Assembly: GCA_003612485.1 (NCBI GenBank)
Contig: RAZA01000029.1
Coordinates: 1 to 58,715, forward strand
Source of the DNA: a bacterium D16-50
GTDB taxonomy: Bacteria; Bacillota; Clostridia; Lachnospirales; Lachnospiraceae
Length of the DNA stretch: 58,715 nucleotides
Direction of reading: 5' to 3'
The stretch's first letter is position 1; every line of letters begins with the position of its first letter. The translations under genes and the position numbers were made by a program. Under the pieces are notes generated by a model. The model had not been told where the DNA came from and ran no database searches. It saw only the letters and a list, made by a program, of their open reading frames with translations. Below are positions 1 through 7,734 of the stretch, one piece after another.

Positions 1-1233
1 ATCGTTCCGATAACAAACGTGATGAATGACCAGTATTGTTATCAGACCTCAAAGAAAATCCGGCAGGTTTTCGATTATAAGCGGCGCAACGGCCAGTACA
101 TCGGCTCTTTTGCTCCCTACGGCTACATAAAAGACCCCAAAGACAAACACCAGCTAATCGTTGACCCGGAGGCCGCTGAAATCGTCAAGAAGATTTACGA
201 GCTGTGCCTGCAAGGTATGGCTAAACTTCAAATCGTGATGTATCTGAACGACCACGGCATACCCAGCCCCACAGCTTACCGAAAGCTAAAGGGCCTGCCC
301 TACTCCCCGGCTATATCGGACGCTCCCATGTGGGGGAACAAGATTATAACGGATATTCTCAGAAATCCTATTTACACCGGGGATTTAGTACAAGGCCGCC
401 GCCGGGTGAAAAGCTACAAGGTACACCAGATTGAGGCTGTGCCGGAGGATGAATGGGTGCGCGTCCCCGATACCCACGAGGCAATCATCACCCACGAAAC
501 CTTTGAACGGGTGCAGGAACTTCTGAAACGTGACACCCGGACGGCCCCTAAAAAGCGGGAGCTCCATTTATTCAGCGGCTTTCTGAGGTGCGCTGACTGC
601 GGCAAGGCCGTGACCCGGAGCCAGAGTGGGAAGAATGTTTATTATTCCTGCTCCACTTACAAGAAACGCTCCCGGACAGCCTGCACCATGCACTCTATCA
701 AGCACAACCGTCTGGAGGCCGCCGTTCTGTTCGCCATCCAGTATCAAGTGAGCACCGCCGTTTCCTATTCGGAAATAGTAGCCCATATCAATGCGGCTCC
801 ACTGAAAAAAAGTCAATCCCACCGCCTTAACGACCAGATAGCCGCAAAGGAAAAGGAATTGACGAAAATTACCCGCTATAAGCAGTCACTGTATCAAGAC
901 TGGAAAGACGGGGAAATCTCCCAGCAGGAATACCGGGAAATGAAAGCCGATTATGAACGGCAGGCCGCCGGGCTCTCGGATTTGCTGGCCCGGCTGACGG
1001 CTGAACGGAAAGAGCTCTCAAACGGCGTTGACCAGCAGCATCCCGCGCTGGTAGCTTTTGCAAAATATCAGAACATCGAGAAGTTGACCCGCGAAATTCT
1101 GATTGAGCTGGTAGACCATATCAAGGTTTACGAAAACGGCAATATCAGTGTTCACTTTAAGTTTGCGGACGAGTTCCGCCGGATTGCCGAGTATATTGAA
1201 ATCAACACCACTGACACCGCCGAGGCGGGTTGA
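1..1233 (+). CDS. large serine recombinase, C-terminal part (runs off left edge)
   Basis: The reading frame is open from base 1, so the N-terminal catalytic domain lies outside the window. The visible part starts just before the conserved YCRQTSKK-like segment that ends the catalytic domain (here YCYQTSKKIR). It continues through the recombinase domain, a zinc ribbon (CADCG near residue 191 and further cysteines near 211 and 222) and a charged coiled coil around residues 270-340. Such enzymes cut and rejoin att sites for integration and excision of mobile elements. The first in-window start (GTG at 19) is not a real start. The family assignment is secure; the att target is unknown. Confidence 0.9.
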   Translation: MVPITNVMNDQYCYQTSKKIRQVFDYKRRNGQYIGSFAPYGYIKDPKDKHQLIVDPEAAEIVKKIYELCLQGMAKLQIVMYLNDHGIPSPTAYRKLKGLPYSPAISDAPMWGNKIITDILRNPIYTGDLVQGRRRVKSYKVHQIEAVPEDEWVRVPDTHEAIITHETFERVQELLKRDTRTAPKKRELHLFSGFLRCADCGKAVTRSQSGKNVYYSCSTYKKRSRTACTMHSIKHNRLEAAVLFAIQYQVSTAVSYSEIVAHINAAPLKKSQSHRLNDQIAAKEKELTKITRYKQSLYQDWKDGEISQQEYREMKADYERQAAGLSDLLARLTAERKELSNGVDQQHPALVAFAKYQNIEKLTREILIELVDHIKVYENGNISVHFKFADEFRRIAEYIEINTTDTAEAG

Positions 1234-1509
1234 CCCCCGCCAAAGCATAAAATCCTTTTGACAGTGTGTTTTCCTAATAAAACGCAATCCCTATGCTTGC
1301 TATTCTTCCCCCTATAACTTACTACGGGAAAAAATCAAAAAATGGCAACCTTTTAGAAAAGTTTTTGAAAATAATCAAAAGAAAAGAGGGAAGCCGATTT
1401 TTTTATGGCTTTCCCTCTTGACTGACCCATAAGCGGGAACGGGCGGCGGGGGCAAGGGCGGGCGTTTTTTGCCCGTGCATTTTACCCTTGCGGCTGCCGC
1501 CTGTTCCTG
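1234..1509. other. intergenic region with a hairpin and one arm of an inverted repeat
   Basis: No gene is seen. An imperfect stem at 1384-1419 (AAGAGGGAAGCC against GGCTTTCCCTCTT, T-rich loop) could end transcription of the recombinase, but no clear T-run follows the stem. The 17-bp inverted repeat arm at 1317-1333 is listed separately. Confidence 0.4.
1317..1333 (+). repeat. left arm of 17-bp perfect inverted repeat
   Basis: ACTTACTACGGGAAAAA is found here and, inverted, at 2599-2615. Similarity continues imperfectly inward (a GGCAA block and TTTTTGAAAA). The two arms enclose the SymE-like, hypothetical and small HTH genes. They may be ends of a small passenger cassette or duplicated regulatory DNA. 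Confidence 0.6.
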
Positions 1510-1695
1510 CTACCCGTTGTCGTCTGATAACTTCGTGATTGTTATTCTGTTTTCCTCACAATCCACCTGCAACCTGTCCCCCACACAGAAGCCGAGTGCC
1601 TTTAGCCATTGCCCCTCAAATTTTATCTGCGGGATAGTCTGGTAGGATTTGTTTGTCGCCCCGTACACTTTTAGTTTCCTGCTGTTTTCTTCCAT
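1510..1695 (-). CDS. SymE-like toxin
   Basis: Small protein of 61 residues beginning MEENSRKLKVYG. It carries the SymE/AbrB-like core, YQTIPQIKFEGQWLKALGF followed by VGDRLQVDCEENRITI. SymE proteins are SOS-linked, antisense-RNA-controlled toxins in enterobacteria; Firmicutes homologues are common on mobile elements and less studied. The ATG at 1695 is preferred over one at 1734 because AGGGAG lies just upstream and family members start here. It sits 7 bp after the preceding small gene, so the two are probably co-transcribed. No antisense RNA was identified. Confidence 0.7.
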   Translation of the reverse strand: MEENSRKLKVYGATNKSYQTIPQIKFEGQWLKALGFCVGDRLQVDCEENRITITKLSDDNG

Positions 1696-1702
1696 ATACT
1701 CC

Positions 1703-1864
1703 CTATGCTTCCGTTTCCCGGCACTCAATTTCAAACACGTTGCCGCCGACCATGATTAACTGAAATGTGTTTGCCGTGTCGTCTGGCTTGATGTCTGCCA
1801 AAATGTCACTATCCAAATCATTCAGTATGTCAAAGAGCCAATCCTTAAAATCGTCAATCCCCAT
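1703..1864 (-). CDS. small acidic hypothetical protein
   Basis: 53-residue protein starting MGIDDFKDWLFDILNDLD. The start at 1864 is supported by AAAGGAGAT eight bases upstream; an ATG at 1900 lacks a ribosome site. It is rich in Asp and ends with FQLIMVGGNVFEIECRETEA. No known domain is recognised. It lies directly upstream of the SymE-like gene in the same direction, so a role as a partner or antitoxin is possible but only suggested by position. Confidence 0.55.
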   Translation of the reverse strand: MGIDDFKDWLFDILNDLDSDILADIKPDDTANTFQLIMVGGNVFEIECRETEA

Positions 1865-1983
1865 TTCCTTTATCTCCTTTCGTGAATTGTATAGTGTCAT
1901 TATACGAACACTATTATAGAGCTAATTTTACATGGATAATTGACTTTATACAAGTACCAATCTGAAAAAAGGCAGGCGAAAAA

Positions 1984-2196
1984 ATGATAAAATATGACCG
2001 TCTTTGGGAAACCATGAAAGAAAAGGGCGTGACGCAATATGACCTCTACACATACCACAATGTAAACCGTTCCCAACTGGATAGATTGCGGAAGAATAAA
2101 AACGTACAGACCAACACCATAGACAGACTATGTAACATTCTGCATTGTAATGTTGAGGATATAATGGAGCATACCGAAGATGATAACCTTTTCTGA
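1984..2196 (+). CDS. small Cro/CI-type helix-turn-helix protein
   Basis: 70-residue protein with a single helix-turn-helix of the Xre type: WETMKEKGVTQYDLYTYHNV, then NRSQLDRLRKNKN and TIDRLCNILHCNVEDIM. This layout is typical of tiny regulators on Firmicutes conjugative elements. It is divergent from the hypothetical/SymE pair, with about 120 bp between them that could hold shared promoters. The DNA target is unknown. Confidence 0.85.
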   Translation: MIKYDRLWETMKEKGVTQYDLYTYHNVNRSQLDRLRKNKNVQTNTIDRLCNILHCNVEDIMEHTEDDNLF

Positions 2197-2219
2197 AACA
2201 ATCGACAAAAAACACACGG

Positions 2220-2248
2220 GCAGCCGGGACAGTTCCGGCTGCTTTTCC
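2220..2248 (+). terminator. Rho-independent terminator after the HTH gene
   Basis: Perfect 8-bp stem GCAGCCGG/CCGGCTGC with a 7-base loop, followed by TTTTCCTTT, 24 bases after the HTH gene. Confidence 0.75.
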
Positions 2249-2271
2249 TTTCCCGTAATTCCTTTATTTCT

Positions 2272-2306
2272 GCCGCCGCAGGGCTTCCCCACGGCGGCGT
2301 TTTTTC
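2272..2306 (+). terminator. second Rho-independent terminator
   Basis: Perfect 7-bp stem GCCGCCG/CGGCGGC followed by GTTTTTTC. It is in tandem with the terminator at 2220. Confidence 0.75.
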
Positions 2307-2598
2307 TTTTTCCCCTCTTGCGTAAAATGTCTTTCTTTGCAGAAAGTCTTAATGCAATCGTGATACAAAACTGATAGAAACGTGATATTGAGCCTGTAAC
2401 ATTTTTTACAGGAAAGGGACAAGCCACAGAAAGAATTTTCCCGCCCGCAGTCACAAACGCCACGGCGGGAGAAACCGCAACCCACCCAAGAAAAGAGAAC
2501 CCAATGCACACCCGACTGAACACAGACCACAGCCGGGCATTTTTATGTTTTTTGAAAATTTTTTAAAATTTTTTTCAAAAACATTGCCAAAATTTTCA

Positions 2599-2615
2599 TT
2601 TTTCCCGTAGTAAGT
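2599..2615 (-). repeat. right arm of 17-bp perfect inverted repeat
   Basis: TTTTTCCCGTAGTAAGT, the exact reverse complement of 1317-1333. It lies about 50 bases before the sigma-like gene. Confidence 0.6.
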
Positions 2616-2668
2616 AATAGAGGGGTAAAAATTCCCGGCTCTGGCAAGGGCAAAAGGGAGGTGGAAGC

Positions 2669-3094
2669 GTGAAGCCCCATTCACAGAACGAACACAAACA
2701 GAACACCTTTGAACACTTCTGCAAGCAGATATTAAAGAATGAGAGGAACGACTACCACAGGGAACTGAACCAGCAGGGGGAGCGTGAAGTTTTATTTTGC
2801 GAACTGCCGCCGCACACCGTAGAACGGTTTGCCATGTGGGATAAATATTTCCAAGATACATACCTTTTTGAGATTATGGGCTTTGAAGTCGCCGTTGCTG
2901 ATGAACTGTTAGCCGAAGCACTGAAAGCCTTGCCGCAGGACAGGCTTGAAATTATCCTGCTATCTTATTTTGCGGATATGACCGACAAGGAGATAGCGGG
3001 GCATTTGAACCTTATCCGCAGGACGGTAACACACCGCAGGCAGAACGCCTTGCGGAAACTACAAAAAATCATGGAGGGCTATGCTGATGAATAA
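2669..3094 (+). CDS. sigma-70-like regulator of a conjugative element (Tn916 Orf7-like)
   Basis: 141-residue protein whose C-terminal half is a sigma region-4 helix-turn-helix: LPQDRLEIILLSYFADMTDK, EIAGHLNLIRRTVTHRRQNA, LRKLQKIM. The N-terminal half lacks a clear region 2. It starts at GTG 2669 with AAAGGGAGGTGG just upstream. It overlaps the next gene by a few bases, the same pairing as Tn916 orf7/orf8 and the later pair at 45.4-46.1 kb. By family analogy it controls transfer or excision genes; that is inference. Confidence 0.8.
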   Translation: MKPHSQNEHKQNTFEHFCKQILKNERNDYHRELNQQGEREVLFCELPPHTVERFAMWDKYFQDTYLFEIMGFEVAVADELLAEALKALPQDRLEIILLSYFADMTDKEIAGHLNLIRRTVTHRRQNALRKLQKIMEGYADE

Positions 3095-3332
3095 GAGCAG
3101 GAAAAAAACGCCGGGCGGTTTGCTGCCTTACCCCGTCATTGTGTCGGCTGTTTCCGGCAACGTGGACGCTATCAACGTGGTACTGGAACACTTTGCAGGC
3201 TTCATTTCCGCACTGTCAACCAGAACCATGTATGACGAGCAGGGAAAGCCCGTTGTCTACATTGACGAGGAACTACGCCGCCGACTGGAAACCAAGCTGA
3301 TAGCGAAAATCCCGACCTTTAAGGTGGCATAA
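3087..3332 (+). CDS. Tn916 Orf8-like helix-turn-helix protein
   Basis: 81-residue protein (MNKSRKKTPGGLLPYPVIVS...). It resembles the small proteins that follow the sigma-like gene in Tn916-type and Tn4451-type elements: PYPVIVSAVSGNVDAINVVL, then YIDEELRRRLETKLIAKIPT. An in-frame ATG at 3081 exists, but GGAGG at 3073-3077 is better spaced for 3087. It overlaps the end of the sigma-like gene, suggesting translational coupling. Role: accessory regulator, not proven. Confidence 0.75.
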   Translation: MNKSRKKTPGGLLPYPVIVSAVSGNVDAINVVLEHFAGFISALSTRTMYDEQGKPVVYIDEELRRRLETKLIAKIPTFKVA

Positions 3333-3364
3333 CGACAGATACCCTTTCCCACTGGAAGCAGGAA

Positions 3365-3700
3365 AGCACGGGCGGGCTGACCGCCCGCCGCTTCTTGCCA
3401 TTCCGCAAAAGTACATCTTCATGGTGTGCCTTTGCGGGCTGACAAGCCCCGGTACTTTGACAAAGAAAGCGCACGGCGCAGCATAGGGCAAACGGACACA
3501 TTCAATGTGCGGCGAGCCTGCGGGCTGATACGCCAAGACCCCCGGCAAGGGGCGAGCGATTTATTATCAGCGAACCGCAGGCGGCAGGGTGGAAACTGCC
3601 GCCGCCATGACCCGCACATTGGCATAATGATACACCCGTATGACACGGCTACTCATAGGAATGAGAGGGGTTAAAGTCCCGTGGAGCTGCCAAGCCGTCC
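3365..3700 (+). ncRNA. candidate structured RNA, no good ORF
   Basis: About 330 bases between the regulator pair and the TnpW-like gene hold many exact hairpins: 3370-3386 (GGGCGG/CCGCCC), 3436-3449 (GGGCT/AGCCC), 3497-3509 (CACAT/ATGTG), 3524-3571 (GCTGATA/TATCAGC) and 3580-3603 (GGCGGCAG/CTGCCGCC). The translations in this stretch look like shadows (no ribosome site, odd composition). It could be a regulatory RNA or long structured leader of the integrative element. No family is recognised. Confidence 0.45.
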
Positions 3701-3801
3701 GTTTCGCCCATTCTTACACACCGATACAGCGAGGGAAACAGTAATAGGACAATCCTGTTTCACCATAGAATAAAATAATGGACAATGCAAGGAGTGAATT
3801 T

Positions 3802-3966
3802 ATGGGAAAAACCATACACACTACTACCGAGCATAAAATCGGTGCCGTTACATATTTTGTAGTTTCCGCACAAAGCGAAAAAGCAACGGAAACTTTAGAT
3901 AAAAAAGTTGAGAAACTGATTAAGAAAGATATGCGGGAAACCGCCGTAAAACGGCGTTTCTGCTGA
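3802..3966 (+). CDS. TnpW-like transposon-encoded protein
   Basis: 54-residue protein from MGKTIHTTTEHKIGAVTYFV to the C-terminus KKDMRETAVKRRFC. The layout (polar N-terminus, IGAVTYFVVSAQSEKATETL, then a basic tail) matches the small TnpW proteins of Tn4451-type mobilisable elements. The start at 3802 is chosen over 3778 because AAGGAG sits 7 bases upstream. It lies between the structured region and the serine recombinase. Its biochemical role is unknown. Confidence 0.65.
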   Translation: MGKTIHTTTEHKIGAVTYFVVSAQSEKATETLDKKVEKLIKKDMRETAVKRRFC

Positions 3967-3975
3967 TAATACATA

Positions 3976-4004
3976 TTGGCTTTGACGGCGGAACGTGGTA
4001 TAAT
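3976..4004 (+). promoter_or_regulatory. promoter of the serine recombinase
   Basis: TTGGCT, 17 bases, TATAAT preceded by TGG. The start codon is about 50 bases downstream. Confidence 0.65.
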
Positions 4005-4054
4005 ATCCGTAAGTACATTATACCTTTTGTCTGACTGTCGGAAAGGAGCAGACC

Positions 4055-5728
4055 ATGTTACAGCCAGACAAAATTACCGCCCTCTATTGCAGGCTTAGCC
4101 AAGAGGACTTACAGGCCGGGGAGTCCGGCAGCATACAGAACCAGAAAATGATTTTGCAGAAGTACGCAGAAGAACATCATTTCCTAAACACAAAATTTTT
4201 CATTGATGACGGCGTATCGGGCGTGAGCTTTGAACGTGAGGGCTTACAGGCAATGCTGCATGAGGTAGAAGCCGGACACGTCGGGACAGTCATAACAAAA
4301 GACCTTTCCCGTCTGGGGCGCAACTACTTAAAAACTGGGGAGCTGATAGAAATTATTTTCCCGGAATATGAGGTAAGGTATATCGCCATCAATGACGGCG
4401 TTGACACCGCAAGGGACGACAACGAATTTACACCGTTAAGGAACTGGTTCAATGAATTTTACGCAAGGGACACAAGCAAGAAAATCCGTGCAGTCAAACA
4501 GGCAAAGGCACAGAAAGGGGAGCGTGTCAACGGGGAATGTCCGTATGGCTATCTGATAGACCCGGACGACAAAAACCATCTGATACCCGACCCCGAAACC
4601 GCCCATGTTGTGAAACAGATTTTTGCCCTTTACGTCAAAGGCGGGCGTCTATGTGACATTCAGAAATGGCTTGCCGACAATAAGGTGCTGACAGTTGGCG
4701 CATTACGTTTCCAGCGTACCGGGCAGACACGGTATCACAACGCTTCGCTGATACCTTATTCGTGGCCGGACAAGACAATTTATGATATGCTTGCAAGGAA
4801 AGAATATTTAGGGCATACCATTACAGGGAAATCCTACAAGGTATCTTACAAGTCAAAAAAGACAAAGAAGAACCCGGAAGAAAAGCGTTACTTTTTCCCA
4901 AACACGCATGAAGCACTGATTGATGAAGAAACTTTTGAACTTGCACAGAAAAGGCTTGCCACAAGACACCGCCCCACAAAATCAGAGGAAATAGACCTCT
5001 TTTCCGGGCTTCTGTTCTGCGGCGACTGCGGGTACAAGATGTATCTGCAGCAGGGCGTAAGCATACCCGAACGCAAACACGCCTACACCTGCGGCAACTA
5101 CCGCAACCGCCCAAGAAAAATGACACAATGCTCTACACACTATATCCGCAAATCTGTTATCACGGAGCTTGTGCTTGCGGATATGCAGAGGGTGCTTTCC
5201 TTTGTGAAACAGCATGAAAAGGAGTTTATCAAAACTGCTACGGAGTTAGGCAGCCAAGAAGCCTTAAAGACGGCAGCACAGGAACAGAAAGAACTTTCCA
5301 CGGCACAGACACGGCTAAGGGAAATTGACACTGTTTTCCGCAAACTGTATGAAGATAACGCTTTAGGAAAACTTTCTGATGAACAGTTTGTTTTTATGAC
5401 TTCCGGCTATGAGGAAGAAAAAAAGACGCTGAAAGAAAAAATTGCCGTTTTAGACAAGCAGATACAGGCAGCCAAAGAGCATAACTCTGATGTAAAGAAA
5501 TTCGTCCAGTTGGTAAAGAGGTACACACAGATAAAGGAACTGACCTATGAGAATGTGCATGAATTTATTGACCGTATTCTGATTTATGAACTGGACAGGG
5601 AAACCAACACCCGCAAGATTGAGATATTTTATAACTTTGTTGGTAAAGTAGAGAACACGCAAGAACCTATCAAAAACACATCTTATTTCCGTCAAATCGG
5701 TACAGACGTAGACAGTATCGTAGTCTAA
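4055..5728 (+). CDS. large serine recombinase (element integrase)
   Basis: 557 residues, full length. The catalytic serine is S15 in ALYCRLSQED. The DLSRLGRN segment and DTSKKIRAVKQAKAQKG mark the end of the resolvase domain. The recombinase domain follows, then a zinc ribbon (CGDCGYKM...CGNYRNRP) and a coiled coil. A DUF4368-like tail ends in EIFYNFVGKVE. AAAGGAG precedes the ATG. The coding end lies only about 60 bp from the point where host recombinase sequence resumes, so this is the likely integrase of the element that ends near 5787. Confidence 0.93.
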   Translation: MLQPDKITALYCRLSQEDLQAGESGSIQNQKMILQKYAEEHHFLNTKFFIDDGVSGVSFEREGLQAMLHEVEAGHVGTVITKDLSRLGRNYLKTGELIEIIFPEYEVRYIAINDGVDTARDDNEFTPLRNWFNEFYARDTSKKIRAVKQAKAQKGERVNGECPYGYLIDPDDKNHLIPDPETAHVVKQIFALYVKGGRLCDIQKWLADNKVLTVGALRFQRTGQTRYHNASLIPYSWPDKTIYDMLARKEYLGHTITGKSYKVSYKSKKTKKNPEEKRYFFPNTHEALIDEETFELAQKRLATRHRPTKSEEIDLFSGLLFCGDCGYKMYLQQGVSIPERKHAYTCGNYRNRPRKMTQCSTHYIRKSVITELVLADMQRVLSFVKQHEKEFIKTATELGSQEALKTAAQEQKELSTAQTRLREIDTVFRKLYEDNALGKLSDEQFVFMTSGYEEEKKTLKEKIAVLDKQIQAAKEHNSDVKKFVQLVKRYTQIKELTYENVHEFIDRILIYELDRETNTRKIEIFYNFVGKVENTQEPIKNTSYFRQIGTDVDSIVV

Positions 5729-5787
5729 GATAAAGCAAGGGCTAGATGTTGACACCGCATATCAAAATGGTATCGTTATCTAACCCT
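5729..5787. other. right end of the inserted element (attachment-site region)
   Basis: Between the recombinase stop and the truncated minus-strand recombinase gene lies a short stretch with loosely inverted GCTAG-containing ends (near 5740-5745 and 5785-5790). The minus-strand gene loses similarity to its family exactly after GYSGTNF, placing the junction at about 5785-5790. The other end of the element is off-window, so the core dinucleotide cannot be fixed. Confidence 0.55.
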
Positions 5788-6018
5788 AGCAAAATTTGTA
5801 CCGGAATAACCGTCATCCAGAAACTCCCTTATGTTCATCTGTCTCAGATCAGGTTTTGATTCAATATAGCTGTGTATCAGCCGACGTTGTGCGCTGATAC
5901 TGGTGCTTTCATCCTTCAGGACATTTTGCTTCAAGTCAAAATCTTCATCGGATACCCTAAGATAGCAGGCAAGTATATTGTCTACCATAAGATTTTCGGA
6001 AGAATGATTGCTTCTCAT
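5788..6018 (-). pseudogene. serine recombinase N-terminus truncated by element insertion
   Basis: About 77 codons of a large serine recombinase: ILACYLRVSDEDFD carries the expected catalytic serine (S23), then SISAQRRLIHSYIESKPDLR, and the reading ends in DDGYSGTNF plus four unrelated residues and a stop. The start overlaps the stop of the upstream recombinase (ATGA), so it was the third gene of a translationally coupled trio. The missing remainder should lie beyond the left end of the inserted element, outside this window. Confidence 0.88.
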
Positions 6019-7730
6019 GGCATCACCCCACTTTCCCGGAACTTGAGTATAGGTTCTATTTCATCCCGATATTTGAAAACAACTTCAAGCGTTTTGGAAT
6101 CATAGACATAAATTTTATCAACTAATCTATGTAAAAGTTCCTTTGACAAGGAATCATTTTCGTAGAATTCCAATAGAAGCTGGATATATGGGTTATGTGG
6201 TGAAAAGCGTATTTTCAAGCGTTCAAGGGTGGATTTTAGCTCTGCCAGACGATTTTCTGATGAAAGCCTTTCCAGTCTGCATTCTTCCTTTTGCGCAAGA
6301 TATTTTTCACGGGTAAGCAGTCCTTCCGAGTAATGCAGGTATAAATCTGACTGCATAGAAGCAAGTTCTTTGTGCCTTGTGGCAAGTTCTTTGATTTGTT
6401 TTTCCAATGCCTCCTTTCTGCTAAGAAATGTCTGATGTTCCTGTACCGTGGCAAGGTAATCATTCAGTTCCAATGCTAATTCCATCTGCTTTTTTAGGAG
6501 GCAGGCAAGGGTTTCCCGTATCTGCTCCTCTTTGATGGTAACGATTGAACATTTTGAGTAGTCTGTATCTCTTTGTGAGATAGTGGTGTAGCGGTATTTC
6601 ATGCCATGATTTTCATAATAATTTCGAGTACGGTACATCTTGAGTTTGGTGTCCCCGCTGTAAACCAGTCCGGCAAAGATATCATCCGGCGAATCAATAT
6701 CTGAATGGCAGTAACGGTTTGCCCTGTTTTTCTCCAGTTCCTGCATACAGATACGCTGGACCTTAAAGAATGTTTCACGGCTTATGATGGCCTCATGGGT
6801 ATTTTCCGTAATCGTCCAGTCTTTACAGGGAATATTCTTGACTTTGGTAAGGTTCTTGGAGAGGTTTTTCCTCCTTTTTCCCATAGCCAAATCTCCGGTA
6901 TAGGTGCGGTTGCTTAAGATTACTTTGACAGTAATGCCCTGCCAAATGCTGTTTTCATAGCGTGGAGCTTTTACAGCACCCACCAGAAACTGGTAACGCA
7001 TCGGTGCCGGAATATTGCTTTCATTTAAGAGCCGGGCAATTTGGAAATTGCCCATGCCTTCAAGTTTCCACTGAAAAATCTGCCGTACTGTATGGGCTGT
7101 TTCCTGATTGATGATTAAGTGGTGTGGGTCATCAGGATCTTTGCAGTAGCCATAGGGAGGTATATTCCCATAATATAACCCGTTTTTCCGCTGGATTTCC
7201 TTGGCGGTAAATATCTTTCGGGAAATGTCCTTGGCATAGGCTTCATTCACAATGCCTTTAATCATGGTGTCTAATGGCTGAAGGGCACTGCTCTCCAGCT
7301 TTTTTGAGTCATAGTTGTCATTAACTGCTATGAAGCGGACATGTAAGACAGGAAATACCATTTCAAGATAGTTTCCGGTTTCTATGTAGTTCCTTCCAAA
7401 CCGTGACAAATCTTTTACCACAATACATGAGATACGTTTCTTTCTTACATCCTCCATTAAACGGTTCCATTCCGGCCGATCAAAGTTTGTTCCGGTTTCC
7501 CCATTGTCGGAGTAAATATCTACAATTTTTAAGTCATTTTGTTTTTTGACAAAGCTTAACAGCAAGTCTCTTTGGTTATTCAGTTTTTCACCCTTTGCAG
7601 CTTCCTCGCCGGATATGCGAAGGTATAAACCAGTAGGCATCAGTTTGGATATGTCCTCCATACTGGAAGAAACACCTTTAGAATCCATAACGGCTGTATC
7701 TGCAATTCTGCCTTTTCTTTTATGTGGCAT
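6015..7730 (-). CDS. large serine recombinase, middle gene of trio
   Basis: 571 residues. Catalytic serine S40 in GLYLRISGEE; VVKDLSRFGRN and KDISRKIFTAKEIQRKNG follow, then the recombinase domain, a long coiled coil and a C-terminal YDSKTLEVVFKYRDEIEPIL segment. The region that should hold the zinc ribbon (FAGLVYSGDTKLKMYRTRNY) has lost the CxxC cysteines, so DNA binding may differ from its relatives. GGGAGGTG precedes the ATG and overlaps the end of the upstream gene; only 4 bp separate the two. Confidence 0.9.
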   Translation of the reverse strand: MPHKRKGRIADTAVMDSKGVSSSMEDISKLMPTGLYLRISGEEAAKGEKLNNQRDLLLSFVKKQNDLKIVDIYSDNGETGTNFDRPEWNRLMEDVRKKRISCIVVKDLSRFGRNYIETGNYLEMVFPVLHVRFIAVNDNYDSKKLESSALQPLDTMIKGIVNEAYAKDISRKIFTAKEIQRKNGLYYGNIPPYGYCKDPDDPHHLIINQETAHTVRQIFQWKLEGMGNFQIARLLNESNIPAPMRYQFLVGAVKAPRYENSIWQGITVKVILSNRTYTGDLAMGKRRKNLSKNLTKVKNIPCKDWTITENTHEAIISRETFFKVQRICMQELEKNRANRYCHSDIDSPDDIFAGLVYSGDTKLKMYRTRNYYENHGMKYRYTTISQRDTDYSKCSIVTIKEEQIRETLACLLKKQMELALELNDYLATVQEHQTFLSRKEALEKQIKELATRHKELASMQSDLYLHYSEGLLTREKYLAQKEECRLERLSSENRLAELKSTLERLKIRFSPHNPYIQLLLEFYENDSLSKELLHRLVDKIYVYDSKTLEVVFKYRDEIEPILKFRESGVMP

Positions 7731-7734
7731 CCGT

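Larger units (their letters stand above)
2197..2668. other. intergenic region with two terminators and a promoter-proximal inverted repeat
   Basis: No gene is supported here. It holds two Rho-independent terminators (listed separately), a small perfect hairpin at 2393-2412 (CCTGTAA/TTACAGG), A/T-rich tracts at 2540-2600 and the right arm of the 17-bp inverted repeat, then the leader of the sigma-like gene. Confidence 0.6.

Noticed and set aside
3426..3674. 82-codon frame in the structured region
   Set aside because: No ribosome site, no known domain, and it overlaps many perfect RNA stems; better read as untranslated.
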